From: Nitrospirales bacterium
GTDB taxonomy: Bacteria > Nitrospirota > Nitrospiria > Nitrospirales > UBA8639
NCBI GenBank assembly: GCA_013817135.1
Contig: JACDDF010000001.1
Coordinates: 1-22,423 of the forward strand
Length of the DNA: 22,423 bases
Direction: 5' to 3'
Under the pieces are notes generated by a model, which made no database searches, was not told the DNA's origin, and saw only the letters and a list, made by a program, of their open reading frames with translations. Each line of letters starts with the position of its first letter. The first letter of the stretch is position 1. Positions 15,509-22,423 of this stretch are shown piece after piece. The translations under genes and the position numbers were made by a program.

Positions 15509-16429
15509 CTATTTACCCCGGCTTAATAGCTTTCCCTCTGCACCAGGCCAAAGTAGGAGGAGCGGACTCGCTACAAAAATCGAGGAATAGGTCCCAATGA
15601 TGACACCCAACAATAAGGCCAAAGAAAAATCGTGTAACACTTCTCCTCCCCAAATGGTCAATGGAACCAAGACCAGAACAACAGTCAATGTCGTAATTAA
15701 TGTCCTGCTTAAGACCTGATTAATCCCGTTATTGATCATCGTCGTCGTCGTCTCACGCCTCCTTTGACGAAGATTTTCACGAATACGGTCAAACACAATC
15801 ACCGTATCGGTCAAAGAATATCCTGCCAGGGTCAATAGCGCGGTCACCACCAGCAACGTAATTTCTGTATTCAACAGAAAATAAATCCCCAATACCGCAA
15901 GAACGTCATGAAATGTGGCAATGGCCGCAGCCACGCCAAAACGAAACTCAAAACGAACGGCAACATAGAGAATAATTCCTGCAAGCGAAAGTATGACCGC
16001 AATCAAGGCATCTCCTTGGAGTTTCTTCCCAATCGTAGGTCCTATTGAGGTACTGGAGTCCACCACAAACCCATGATCAGGAAATTCAGCTTGAAAGGCC
16101 TGAATGATGTTCTTACTGACGCCTTCTTCGATCGTGGTTTCTGTTTTCACGCGTATCAAGAGTTTTTGATCCTGGGGAAACTCCTGAAGTTCCGCTGCAC
16201 CCAATCCATGCGCATCCAAGGCTTTCCTGGCTTCGGCAATCAGGAGGGGCTTATCAAACTTCAGTTGGACCGCGGTCCCCCCGGCAAAATCAATCCCCAA
16301 ATTGGCCCATCCCACCAGAATGGCGATAACGGCCAACAATCCCAGAGAAACCAGAAAGCCTGATACCATGAAGGCAATGTTCCGCTTTCCCATAAAATCA
16401 ATATCTGTTTTCCCCAGAATTTCCATCAT
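15509..16429 (-). CDS. secF: Protein translocase subunit SecF
   Basis: Inner-membrane partner of SecD; the pair uses the proton gradient to pull preproteins out of the SecYEG channel on the periplasmic side. The 306-residue protein has the usual first membrane helix (about 17-40), the LGIDFAGGT motif (44-52), a periplasmic domain and five C-terminal helices. The D-x-VIVFDRIRENLR segment (in GYSLTDTVIVFDRIREN) is the conserved fourth-helix region with the functional Asp. Length is normal for SecF. Two ATG codons stand in tandem at 16429 and 16426; a GGAGG lies about 15 nt upstream, so the second ATG or a weaker GATAG signal may be used. It follows secD by 158 bp, an unusually long gap for this pair. 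Confidence 0.96.
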   Translation of the reverse strand: MMEILGKTDIDFMGKRNIAFMVSGFLVSLGLLAVIAILVGWANLGIDFAGGTAVQLKFDKPLLIAEARKALDAHGLGAAELQEFPQDQKLLIRVKTETTIEEGVSKNIIQAFQAEFPDHGFVVDSSTSIGPTIGKKLQGDALIAVILSLAGIILYVAVRFEFRFGVAAAIATFHDVLAVLGIYFLLNTEITLLVVTALLTLAGYSLTDTVIVFDRIRENLRQRRRETTTTMINNGINQVLSRTLITTLTVVLVLVPLTIWGGEVLHDFSLALLLGVIIGTYSSIFVASPLLLLWPGAEGKLLSRGK

Positions 16430-16587
16430 AATCTATCAGCGCTCCTCCCCAAAGAATGTCTCATGCCCATATACTTGCGTTGACGCCCCGCATAAAAGAA
16501 TGCTCATTTTCAAAAAAGCCGCATGTCTACTCTCCGACCAACCAAGATAATTAAGCTCCTCAAGCAATTCTCAATCCAGACGACCCA
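16430..16587. other. secD-secF intergenic gap
   Basis: 158 bp with no supported gene. On the minus strand a 23-codon frame starts at an ATG without a Shine-Dalgarno and ends 6 nt before the first secF ATG. No terminator was seen, so secD and secF probably share a transcript. Confidence 0.4.
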
Positions 16588-18222
16588 TTAGATACTGAGC
16601 GAATCCAACTTTTTTCGATTCATGAAATCAAACACCACCTTTGTCCCGACCAACGCCGTAAACAAGTTAATAGCAATTCCCAAGCACAAGGTCACCGCAA
16701 ATCCCTTGATGGGTCCGGTCCCAAATAAAAACAGTGCTAACCCGGTAATAAGGGTCGTAACATGGGAATCTACAATTGTTAAAAAGGCCTTATTATATCC
16801 ACTATCTACGGCTAAACGAACGGGGCGGCCCTGGCGGAGCTCCTCCCTAATTCGCTCAAATATCAACACATTGGAATCGACTCCCATTCCAATGGTCAAA
16901 ATAATTCCGGCAATACCCGGCAAAGTTAAGGTGGCATTGAGCCCTGATAAGGCTCCCAGCAAACAGATTAAATTAAGAAAAACGGCCATATTGGCAATGA
17001 CGCCGGAAAGCCGGTAATACACAATCATAAAGATCAGGACCAACGACCCGGCAATAATAGTTGTTCGTAACCCCTTCTCAATTGAATCCTGTCCCAGGGA
17101 AGGCCCCACAGTTAAATCCTGCAAGGTTTTCAACGGTGCCGGTAACGCTCCGGCTCGGAGCACCACCGCCAGATCATTCGCTTCTGCCGTTGAAAAGGTA
17201 CCTTCAATGATCGCCCGGCCACCGCTAATGCGATCTCGAATGACGGGGGCCGAATACACCTTTCCATCCAAGACCACAGCCATCCGCTTACCGATATTGG
17301 CAGCCGTCAGCTCATCGAATTCTCGTGCCCCTTTGCTGTCAAAGGTAATACTGACAATCGGCTCATTGAAATCACCAATCGTGACGCGTGCATCCTGCAA
17401 CACGTCCCCAATGAGAACCGCATCTTTTTTTACGAGATAAGGAATGCTATACGCCCGCCCATCGGGTTCCGAGACCGCCGATTCAAATAGAATTTCTGCC
17501 CCTTCAGGAATCTTCCCTTCCAACGTCTTCCGTACCGCATCTTCTTGGCCTTTTTCCACCTGAGGCGGTAAATCTAAGACCGCCTTGGACTCCTCCAATA
17601 ATTTAAACTCTAAGAGGGCCGTCTCTTGAATGAGATCTTTAGCCCGTTGAGGGTCCTTGACCCCAGGCAATTGAATCGCAATTTGGTTGAGCCCCAACCG
17701 CTGGATGAGAGGTTCGGCCACGCCAAATTCATCAATCCGGTTTCTGAGGGTTTCAAGTGCCTGATTGATGGCTGAGGTTTTAACTCGATCCTCCTCGGTG
17801 GCTCGGAGTTCGTATACCAAGCGCGTTCCCGCGGGATTTTGCGACACAAAGTTCGGGAAAGCCTCATCGAGAAGCGTTCGGACTTCCTCCCCATCGGCTT
17901 CTTGTTGAAGGGTGATGACAATCATTTTCGAGCCCTCACGACGAACCCCTTCCACCACGATTGCCTTGTCCTTCAGCAGATCCTCAACGGCCTTTCGAAT
18001 CCGATCAACGGCAATCTCCACGGCCCGTTCCTCTTCTACCTCCAAGACCAGGTGGATTCCTCCCTGAAGATCCAGGCCCAAGGAAAGTCCACGATGGCTC
18101 AATACCCGTTTGACGCCATCAGGTAATGACTGGAACAGCCATGGAAACGAAGGAAGGGCCAGGATGGCGGACACCACCATAACCACAAAAAGGAGAAACA
18201 ACCTCCCACGAAGCTTTTTCAT
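16588..18222 (-). CDS. secD: Protein translocase subunit SecD
   Basis: Larger half of the SecDF export motor. The 544-residue protein has an N-terminal membrane helix (about 7-25), the SLGLDLQGGIHLVLEV motif (47-62), a periplasmic P1 domain (about 65-370) with NRIDEFGVAEPLIQRLG (161-177), GTFSTAEANDLAVVLRAGALP (341-361) before the second helix, and five more helices from about 387 to 535. The conserved GIGMGVDSNVLIFERIREEL-type segment appears as LTIGMGVDSNVLIFERIREE (442-461) with Asp449 as the proton-path residue. An AAGGGG lies 8 nt before the ATG. The length is like that of many non-proteobacterial SecD proteins and shorter than the 615 residues of E. coli. It follows yajC by 19 bp. Confidence 0.97.
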   Translation of the reverse strand: MKKLRGRLFLLFVVMVVSAILALPSFPWLFQSLPDGVKRVLSHRGLSLGLDLQGGIHLVLEVEEERAVEIAVDRIRKAVEDLLKDKAIVVEGVRREGSKMIVITLQQEADGEEVRTLLDEAFPNFVSQNPAGTRLVYELRATEEDRVKTSAINQALETLRNRIDEFGVAEPLIQRLGLNQIAIQLPGVKDPQRAKDLIQETALLEFKLLEESKAVLDLPPQVEKGQEDAVRKTLEGKIPEGAEILFESAVSEPDGRAYSIPYLVKKDAVLIGDVLQDARVTIGDFNEPIVSITFDSKGAREFDELTAANIGKRMAVVLDGKVYSAPVIRDRISGGRAIIEGTFSTAEANDLAVVLRAGALPAPLKTLQDLTVGPSLGQDSIEKGLRTTIIAGSLVLIFMIVYYRLSGVIANMAVFLNLICLLGALSGLNATLTLPGIAGIILTIGMGVDSNVLIFERIREELRQGRPVRLAVDSGYNKAFLTIVDSHVTTLITGLALFLFGTGPIKGFAVTLCLGIAINLFTALVGTKVVFDFMNRKKLDSLSI

Positions 18223-18241
18223 TCATCTACCCCTTGATCCA

Positions 18242-18565
18242 TCATGATTCATTCGACGTGCGGATGCTCGCGACATGATCGCGTTGCAACCGAATTTTTG
18301 TATTATCCGCGACTTGCAGGGTAGCCGTTTCCTTATCCAAATTGGTAACGGTTCCCCAAATCCCTGAAGACGTAATCACCTTATCGCCTTTTTTAAGGCT
18401 ATCCAACAATTCCCGTTGTTTTTTTTGTCGACGTTGCTGCGGCAAAATAAGCAAAAAATAAAACACCACAAAAATCAGAAGAAAAGGAATGAGCGATAAT
18501 AAACCAGCTGAGGATTCGGGGCCGGCTCCCCCGGCTTGGGCCCAGGCATAGGAATCTAGATTCAT
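18242..18565 (-). CDS. yajC: Preprotein translocase accessory subunit YajC
   Basis: Small SecDF-associated membrane protein. It has 107 residues: a short N-terminal periplasmic segment, one membrane helix (about 22-42, LLSLIPFLLIFVVFYFLLIL), the PQQRRQKKQRELLDSLKKGD cytoplasmic turn and the VITSSGIWGTVTNLDKETATLQ beta domain typical of the family. Order tgt - yajC - secD - secF is the common bacterial arrangement, which supports the call. It starts 41 bp after the tgt stop. Confidence 0.96.
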   Translation of the reverse strand: MNLDSYAWAQAGGAGPESSAGLLSLIPFLLIFVVFYFLLILPQQRRQKKQRELLDSLKKGDKVITSSGIWGTVTNLDKETATLQVADNTKIRLQRDHVASIRTSNES

Positions 18566-18606
18566 AAGTACCTCAATGTAAATGTTTCAGTGGTCAATCC
18601 ATTCGA

Positions 18607-19782
18607 TCAGGTCGTCACGTCCTGAATGAGCGTTTCACTCGGATCACATTCGCGTCGCCGGTAAAAATCTCTCCGGTAGTCGTCAAACTGATTCGCGCTG
18701 ATTGCTTGTCGTAACCCTTTCATAAGCGAACCATAGTACCAAAGATTATGGACCGTATTCAGACGTACGCCCAACATTTCATGCGATAAAAACAGGTGTC
18801 GTAAATATGCCCTGGAAAACCGTTGGCATACCGGACACCCACATTCGGCATCAACTGGATTGGGATCACGGGTGTAGCGGGCTTGTTTAATCAACACCTT
18901 CCCTGTCGAGGTAAACAACCAGCCAGTTCTTCCATGCCGGGTCGGGATAACGCAATCAAATAAATCCAATCCACGAGCTACCCCTTCCACAATATCTTCA
19001 GGAAGCCCAACTCCCATTAAATAGCGCGGACGGCTAGGGGGAAGCTGATCAATCACCGTCTCGATCATCGTCAACATGGCCGGCTTTTCTTCTCCCAAGG
19101 ATAATCCACCCAAGGCATAGCCATCCATGTTCAGATTAACCAACTCCTGAGTCGACTCTTGTCTCAACTGGGCAAAGACTCCACCCTGAACAATTCCAAA
19201 TAACCATTGATGCTCTTTTCTCGGCACCACCGCACATCGCTTAGCCCACCTGGTCGTTCGCTGTACGGCTTCACGCGCTTGCTGTTCGGTACAAGGAAAG
19301 GTCGGACAATGGTCAAGAACCATCATAATATCGGATCCAAGTGCGACTTGGATGGCCATGCTTTTTTCCGGTGAGAGTAAATGCCACGCACCGTCGATAT
19401 GAGAACGAAAGCCGACGCCCTCCTCCGTCACCTTACAGAGATCGGCCAAGCTCACCATCTGGTAGCCACCACTATCAGTCAAAATCGCTCCAGGCCATTG
19501 CATAAACGCATGAAGCCCTCCCAGAGATTCAATGAGTTCATGGCCAGGTCGCAAAAATAGATGATAGGCATTCGCCAAAATCATATGAAACCCGCATTCG
19601 CGGACTTCTTTGGGGTCCAGTCCCTTGACCGTCCCCTGTGAGCCAACCGGCATAAAGGCCGGAGTATCGATCTCTCCATGGGAGGTAAATAATCGTCCAA
19701 CCCTCGCACGACCAGAAGGCAAAGTATGCTGAATATGAAAACGATTGGGACCTGACTGTGAGGTGGATGGTTCTTTAGACAT
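18607..19782 (-). CDS. tgt: Queuine/preQ1 tRNA-guanine transglycosylase
   Basis: Exchanges guanine 34 of tRNAs with GUN anticodons for preQ1, a step towards queuosine. With the ATG at 19782 the protein has 391 residues, the normal length; the longer frame up to 19863 would overlap argS by 50 nt and add 27 unlikely residues, so I reject it. Catalytic residues are visible: Asp103 in DSGGYQM (general acid/base) and Asp276 in LFDCVIPTR (nucleophile), with GGLSLGE (225-231) and YLMGVGLPEDI (254-264) lining the pocket. Zinc is bound by C314, C316, C319 and H345. Small departures from the usual text are DSGGY in place of DSGGF and TRHGRTG where TRNARNG is common. The Shine-Dalgarno before this ATG is weak. 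It lies 31 bp after argS. Confidence 0.95.
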   Translation of the reverse strand: MSKEPSTSQSGPNRFHIQHTLPSGRARVGRLFTSHGEIDTPAFMPVGSQGTVKGLDPKEVRECGFHMILANAYHLFLRPGHELIESLGGLHAFMQWPGAILTDSGGYQMVSLADLCKVTEEGVGFRSHIDGAWHLLSPEKSMAIQVALGSDIMMVLDHCPTFPCTEQQAREAVQRTTRWAKRCAVVPRKEHQWLFGIVQGGVFAQLRQESTQELVNLNMDGYALGGLSLGEEKPAMLTMIETVIDQLPPSRPRYLMGVGLPEDIVEGVARGLDLFDCVIPTRHGRTGWLFTSTGKVLIKQARYTRDPNPVDAECGCPVCQRFSRAYLRHLFLSHEMLGVRLNTVHNLWYYGSLMKGLRQAISANQFDDYRRDFYRRRECDPSETLIQDVTT

Positions 19783-19813
19783 TATCTCTGCGAATGCTTG
19801 ATCTCCACGCACG

Positions 19814-21595
19814 TTACATTTTCTCCGGTGCGGATATTCCCATGAGTGCCAGCCCATTACCAATAACCGTCTGGACTTGCCGAAGCAGGGCTAAGCGAGC
19901 GGCGGTCAAATCTGGCGAAACACTTTCGTACCTGAGCTCCTGATTCCACGCTCCAGTATTTCCACTTGCCCCGAATTTAATGTTTTCTCCCGTATCCCCG
20001 GTGTTCATCTCAGGATCCAATGAGGGAAGAACCCGATTTTTGTTGTAGTAGGCATGCAATTGCGCAGCAAGCTCTTGGAGATAAAACGTGACCCGATGAG
20101 GCTCTAACGCCAGAGCACTGCTTTCGACCACAAAAGGATACTGTGCCAATGTTTTAATAAGCCCTAACTCTTCATCCTGGATCAATAATGCCTGATCAAC
20201 ATCCTGAATAACCGGAAGGCGTATTTGGCGTTCCTGGGCTACTCGAAAGAGACTGGCCAATCGAGCATGCGCATACTGAACATAATAGACGGGATTATCC
20301 GAAGAATGTTGTTTGGCCAATTCCAAATCAAAATCCAAATGCGTGTCGGCGCGTCTCATCAGGAAAAAGAACTTGGCGGCATCTGGACCAACCTCATCAA
20401 TCACCTCGCGTAGGGTCACAAATTCACCAGCTCGCTTCGACATTTCAATTTTTTGTCCACCACGTCGCAAACTCACCATTTGCACCAAAACGATCCGCAA
20501 AGCCTCCTTGGCAAAGCCAAACGCTTGAACCGTGGCCTCCATCCGTGGAATATAGCCATGATGATCAGCACCCCAAATGTTTATTAAGGTATCAAAACCA
20601 CGTTCTAATTTTTGTCGATGGTAGGCTATATCGGCCGCTAAATAGGTATAGCTCCCATCCTGTTTTTGAGCCACACGATCCTTTTCATCTCCAAACTGAG
20701 ATGAACGAAACCACCAGGCTCCCTCCTCTTCTATGAGCAGCCTTTTCTGTCGAAGTTCGTCCAACGACTGTTGAATAAGACCGGTCGTATGCAGGGATGT
20801 CTCGCTAAACCAGGTTTCAAATTCAACACCAAATGTGTCCAAATCTTCTTTGATTCGATCCAAAAGCATCTGACTGGCCAATTGTGCACAGAGCGTCTCG
20901 GCCTTATCCGATGAGTCATCCAGTAAGGTTTGTCCATGAGTCTTCGCCACCGACCCAGCCACAATTTTTACATAGTCTCCATGATAGCCATCCTCCGGAA
21001 ACGATGACAGTTTTCCCCAATGCTCTCGATAACGGGCATAGACGGAACGACCCAACAACTGTAATTGGCGCCCGGCATCGTTAATATAATATTCACTGAA
21101 AACCGAAAACCCGCTAGATTTTAATAACCTGGCAATGGCCTGTCCCAATGCAGCTCCTCGTCCATGTCCGACATGCAACGGCCCGGTCGGATTAGCACTC
21201 ACGAACTCCAGGAGGATGCGTTTCCCTTTTCCGATGTCGCTGGTCCCATATAACGATCCATTGTCCTGAATCATCCGTAGAACTTGAATCCACCGGAGGG
21301 GATGGAGAGTCAAATTCAAAAATCCTGGAGGGGCAACGTTAACCTGGACGAATACATCTGAAAACTGCGCACGAAGTCCTGCTGCCAACAGTTCGGCTAA
21401 TTTCAAAGGCGGTTGTCGAACTTGTGAGGCCAATGTCATCGCGACACTACAAGAAAAGTCGCCCCATTCCGGTCGTTTAGGAGGTTCCACGACAATGGTA
21501 GGAATCGTGTCTAGACTTAATTCGCCGGATTCCTTGACCCTGCCTAGGATAACCGCGATGGCCTCAATGACTTGATTTTGGAGAAATTTCTCCAT
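19814..21595 (-). CDS. argS: Arginyl-tRNA synthetase
   Basis: Class I synthetase that charges tRNA-Arg. The 593-residue protein has the N-terminal Add1 domain (about 1-100), the catalytic core with FVSANPTGPLHVGHGRGAALG (131-151; HVGH is the HIGH motif), the WGADHHGYIPRM segment (341-352), MSKR (385-388) at the KMSKS loop position, and the anticodon-binding domain (about 435-593) with YYVQYAHARLASLF. The end, ARLALLRQVQTVIGNGLALM-GI, is the normal C-terminus, but it is preceded by an insertion of roughly 30 residues (529-560) rich in Gly, Asn and Thr that I do not expect in the family. The start has a weak TAGGA signal. It lies 68 bp after the glycosyltransferase gene and heads the argS-tgt-yajC-secD-secF row. 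Confidence 0.96.
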   Translation of the reverse strand: MEKFLQNQVIEAIAVILGRVKESGELSLDTIPTIVVEPPKRPEWGDFSCSVAMTLASQVRQPPLKLAELLAAGLRAQFSDVFVQVNVAPPGFLNLTLHPLRWIQVLRMIQDNGSLYGTSDIGKGKRILLEFVSANPTGPLHVGHGRGAALGQAIARLLKSSGFSVFSEYYINDAGRQLQLLGRSVYARYREHWGKLSSFPEDGYHGDYVKIVAGSVAKTHGQTLLDDSSDKAETLCAQLASQMLLDRIKEDLDTFGVEFETWFSETSLHTTGLIQQSLDELRQKRLLIEEEGAWWFRSSQFGDEKDRVAQKQDGSYTYLAADIAYHRQKLERGFDTLINIWGADHHGYIPRMEATVQAFGFAKEALRIVLVQMVSLRRGGQKIEMSKRAGEFVTLREVIDEVGPDAAKFFFLMRRADTHLDFDLELAKQHSSDNPVYYVQYAHARLASLFRVAQERQIRLPVIQDVDQALLIQDEELGLIKTLAQYPFVVESSALALEPHRVTFYLQELAAQLHAYYNKNRVLPSLDPEMNTGDTGENIKFGASGNTGAWNQELRYESVSPDLTAARLALLRQVQTVIGNGLALMGISAPEKM

Positions 21596-21663
21596 GCTGA
21601 AATATCCTATCTACGCAGAATATATGGGTTTTTCAATAACCGCGGCGAATGTAGCACAGCATT

Positions 21664-22423
21664 CTATCCAAGGCAAGGCACAGTGAAATCTTCATCAACA
21701 CGCTCAAGGGTTGGGTAGGTCATGGATGCCTTTACACTACTTAACACTTCCTCAACTGTTGCGAGGACTTCATGTTGGGGAATAGAAAGACACTGCTTAT
21801 CCGTACAATGCGCAACGGACACCTTCCCTATGCAATGACAGAATTTTCGTAACACGGTTACATGGGTTCCCCGCGGCGCCCATTTTGCCGGATCCGTGGG
21901 ACCAAACAACAACACCGAAGAAATACCCAAACTTGCAGCCAAATGCGAAAGTCCGGAATCATGCCCAATAAATATTTGGGCATGTTGTAAATATTGCGCG
22001 ACCTGAAGCAGACCTGTTCCCGTCAGGATGGCATACTCAAGATGAGTCAGTAACCCTTGCACATTTCGAAGAGATTCAATATCAGCGGGTCCTCCTATAA
22101 GACAAATCTTCCGTTTCGGATTCCCCATCATCAGGCCAATGACAATACTTGCCCATAACACCGGAGAGGCACATTTGTATCGACTTCCACTTCCAGCATG
22201 GAGAACAATAAGTGGCTCCTTGATAGGAGAAGGGACTCTCAACGAGTGTGATGTGGGGAACACAAGGTGCCGTGCAGGATTCACGTTTGTTTCTATGTCA
22301 CACAGGGCCTGTGTCGTCCTAGCCCACGGTTGGAGTATTTCAACATACCGATCAACCATATGGTTATTAAGCAATGTCGGGTCATGAGGGGACCGAAGAA
22401 TACAGTCTTGGATTCCCGCGGTC
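21664..22423 (-). CDS. Glycosyltransferase family 9 (ADP-heptose:LPS heptosyltransferase-like), N-terminal part outside the window
   Basis: The frame is open from the stop at 21664 to the right edge, so about 253 C-terminal residues are visible and the start is not. The C-terminal Rossmann domain of GT-B family 9 is clear: LIVLHAGSGSRYKCASPVLW (sugar-nucleotide site), KICLIGGPADIE, then FIGHDSGLSHLAASLGISSV-LLFGPTDPAKWAPRG, the family's best-conserved segment. The end carries a cysteine group (FCHCIGKVSVAHCTDKQC), which is common at the C-terminus of this family. Such enzymes add heptose or another sugar to the lipopolysaccharide core at the inner face of the inner membrane; the exact sugar cannot be told from this part. 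An internal TTG at 22374 could be mistaken for a start, but the family text requires the longer frame. Confidence 0.88.
   Translation of the reverse strand, partial: TAGIQDCILRSPHDPTLLNNHMVDRYVEILQPWARTTQALCDIETNVNPARHLVFPTSHSLRVPSPIKEPLIVLHAGSGSRYKCASPVLWASIVIGLMMGNPKRKICLIGGPADIESLRNVQGLLTHLEYAILTGTGLLQVAQYLQHAQIFIGHDSGLSHLAASLGISSVLLFGPTDPAKWAPRGTHVTVLRKFCHCIGKVSVAHCTDKQCLSIPQHEVLATVEEVLSSVKASMTYPTLERVDEDFTVPCLG

Noticed and set aside
16434..16505. A 23-codon frame just before secF
   Set aside because: No Shine-Dalgarno and no recognisable sequence; likely chance.
19783..19863. N-terminal extension of Tgt by 27 residues overlapping argS
   Set aside because: The extra residues do not look like Tgt, overlap the argS 3' end by 50 nt, and the family length is met by starting at 19782.
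21664..21860. Cysteine group at the C-terminus of the glycosyltransferase as a novel metal site
   Set aside because: Cys-rich ends are common in family 9 glycosyltransferases, so this is not unusual by itself.
1..22423. CRISPR array, insertion sequence, tRNA or integrated phage
   Set aside because: I saw no regularly spaced repeats, transposase or integrase frames, or cloverleaf-like sequence on either strand.

Overview
The window looks like chromosomal DNA of a Gram-negative bacterium, most plausibly a nitrite-oxidising Nitrospira-type organism (Nitrospirota). The pointers are a periplasmic heme-b gamma subunit of the type II DMSO-reductase / nitrite oxidoreductase (NxrC-like) class beside its TorD/NarJ-type chaperone, a multi-cluster ferredoxin, an LPS-type glycosyltransferase, and secD and secF as separate genes. 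This assignment is inference: no rRNA and no catalytic Nxr subunit is in the window. Base composition looks moderate, roughly half G+C by eye. Almost every gene is on the minus strand; the only plus-strand gene is the WD40 gene at 9603-10697.

Right part, read in transcription order from 22423 leftwards: a 5'-truncated family 9 glycosyltransferase, argS, tgt, yajC, secD, secF, then a large three-PAS sensor histidine kinase overlapping an NtrC-type sigma-54 response regulator by 4 nt. This is a translation/export housekeeping block with a two-component system at its 3' end. A plus-strand seven-bladed WD40 gene converges on the regulator gene.

Middle part (5187-9348, minus): a protein with an HEXXH motif and two CXXC pairs, not recognised; a four-cluster ferredoxin with a twin-arginine N-terminus; a 333-bp gap with a near-consensus sigma-70 promoter and a palindrome on its -35 box; a TorD-family chaperone; the NxrC-like heme subunit; and a strong intrinsic terminator. 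I read this as a respiratory molybdoenzyme accessory locus whose alpha and beta subunits are encoded elsewhere.

Left part (1-5034, minus): a cobalamin-type radical SAM enzyme, a polytopic membrane protein of unknown family, a TPR protein, tatA, and the N-terminal part of an NHL-repeat beta-propeller protein that runs off the left edge. Short gaps suggest that the radical SAM to tatA genes are co-transcribed.

The best candidates for something undescribed are the HEXXH/CXXC protein next to the ferredoxin and NxrC-like subunit, and the radical SAM / membrane protein / TPR / TatA cluster. I did not find a CRISPR array, tRNA, rRNA, insertion sequence or prophage.
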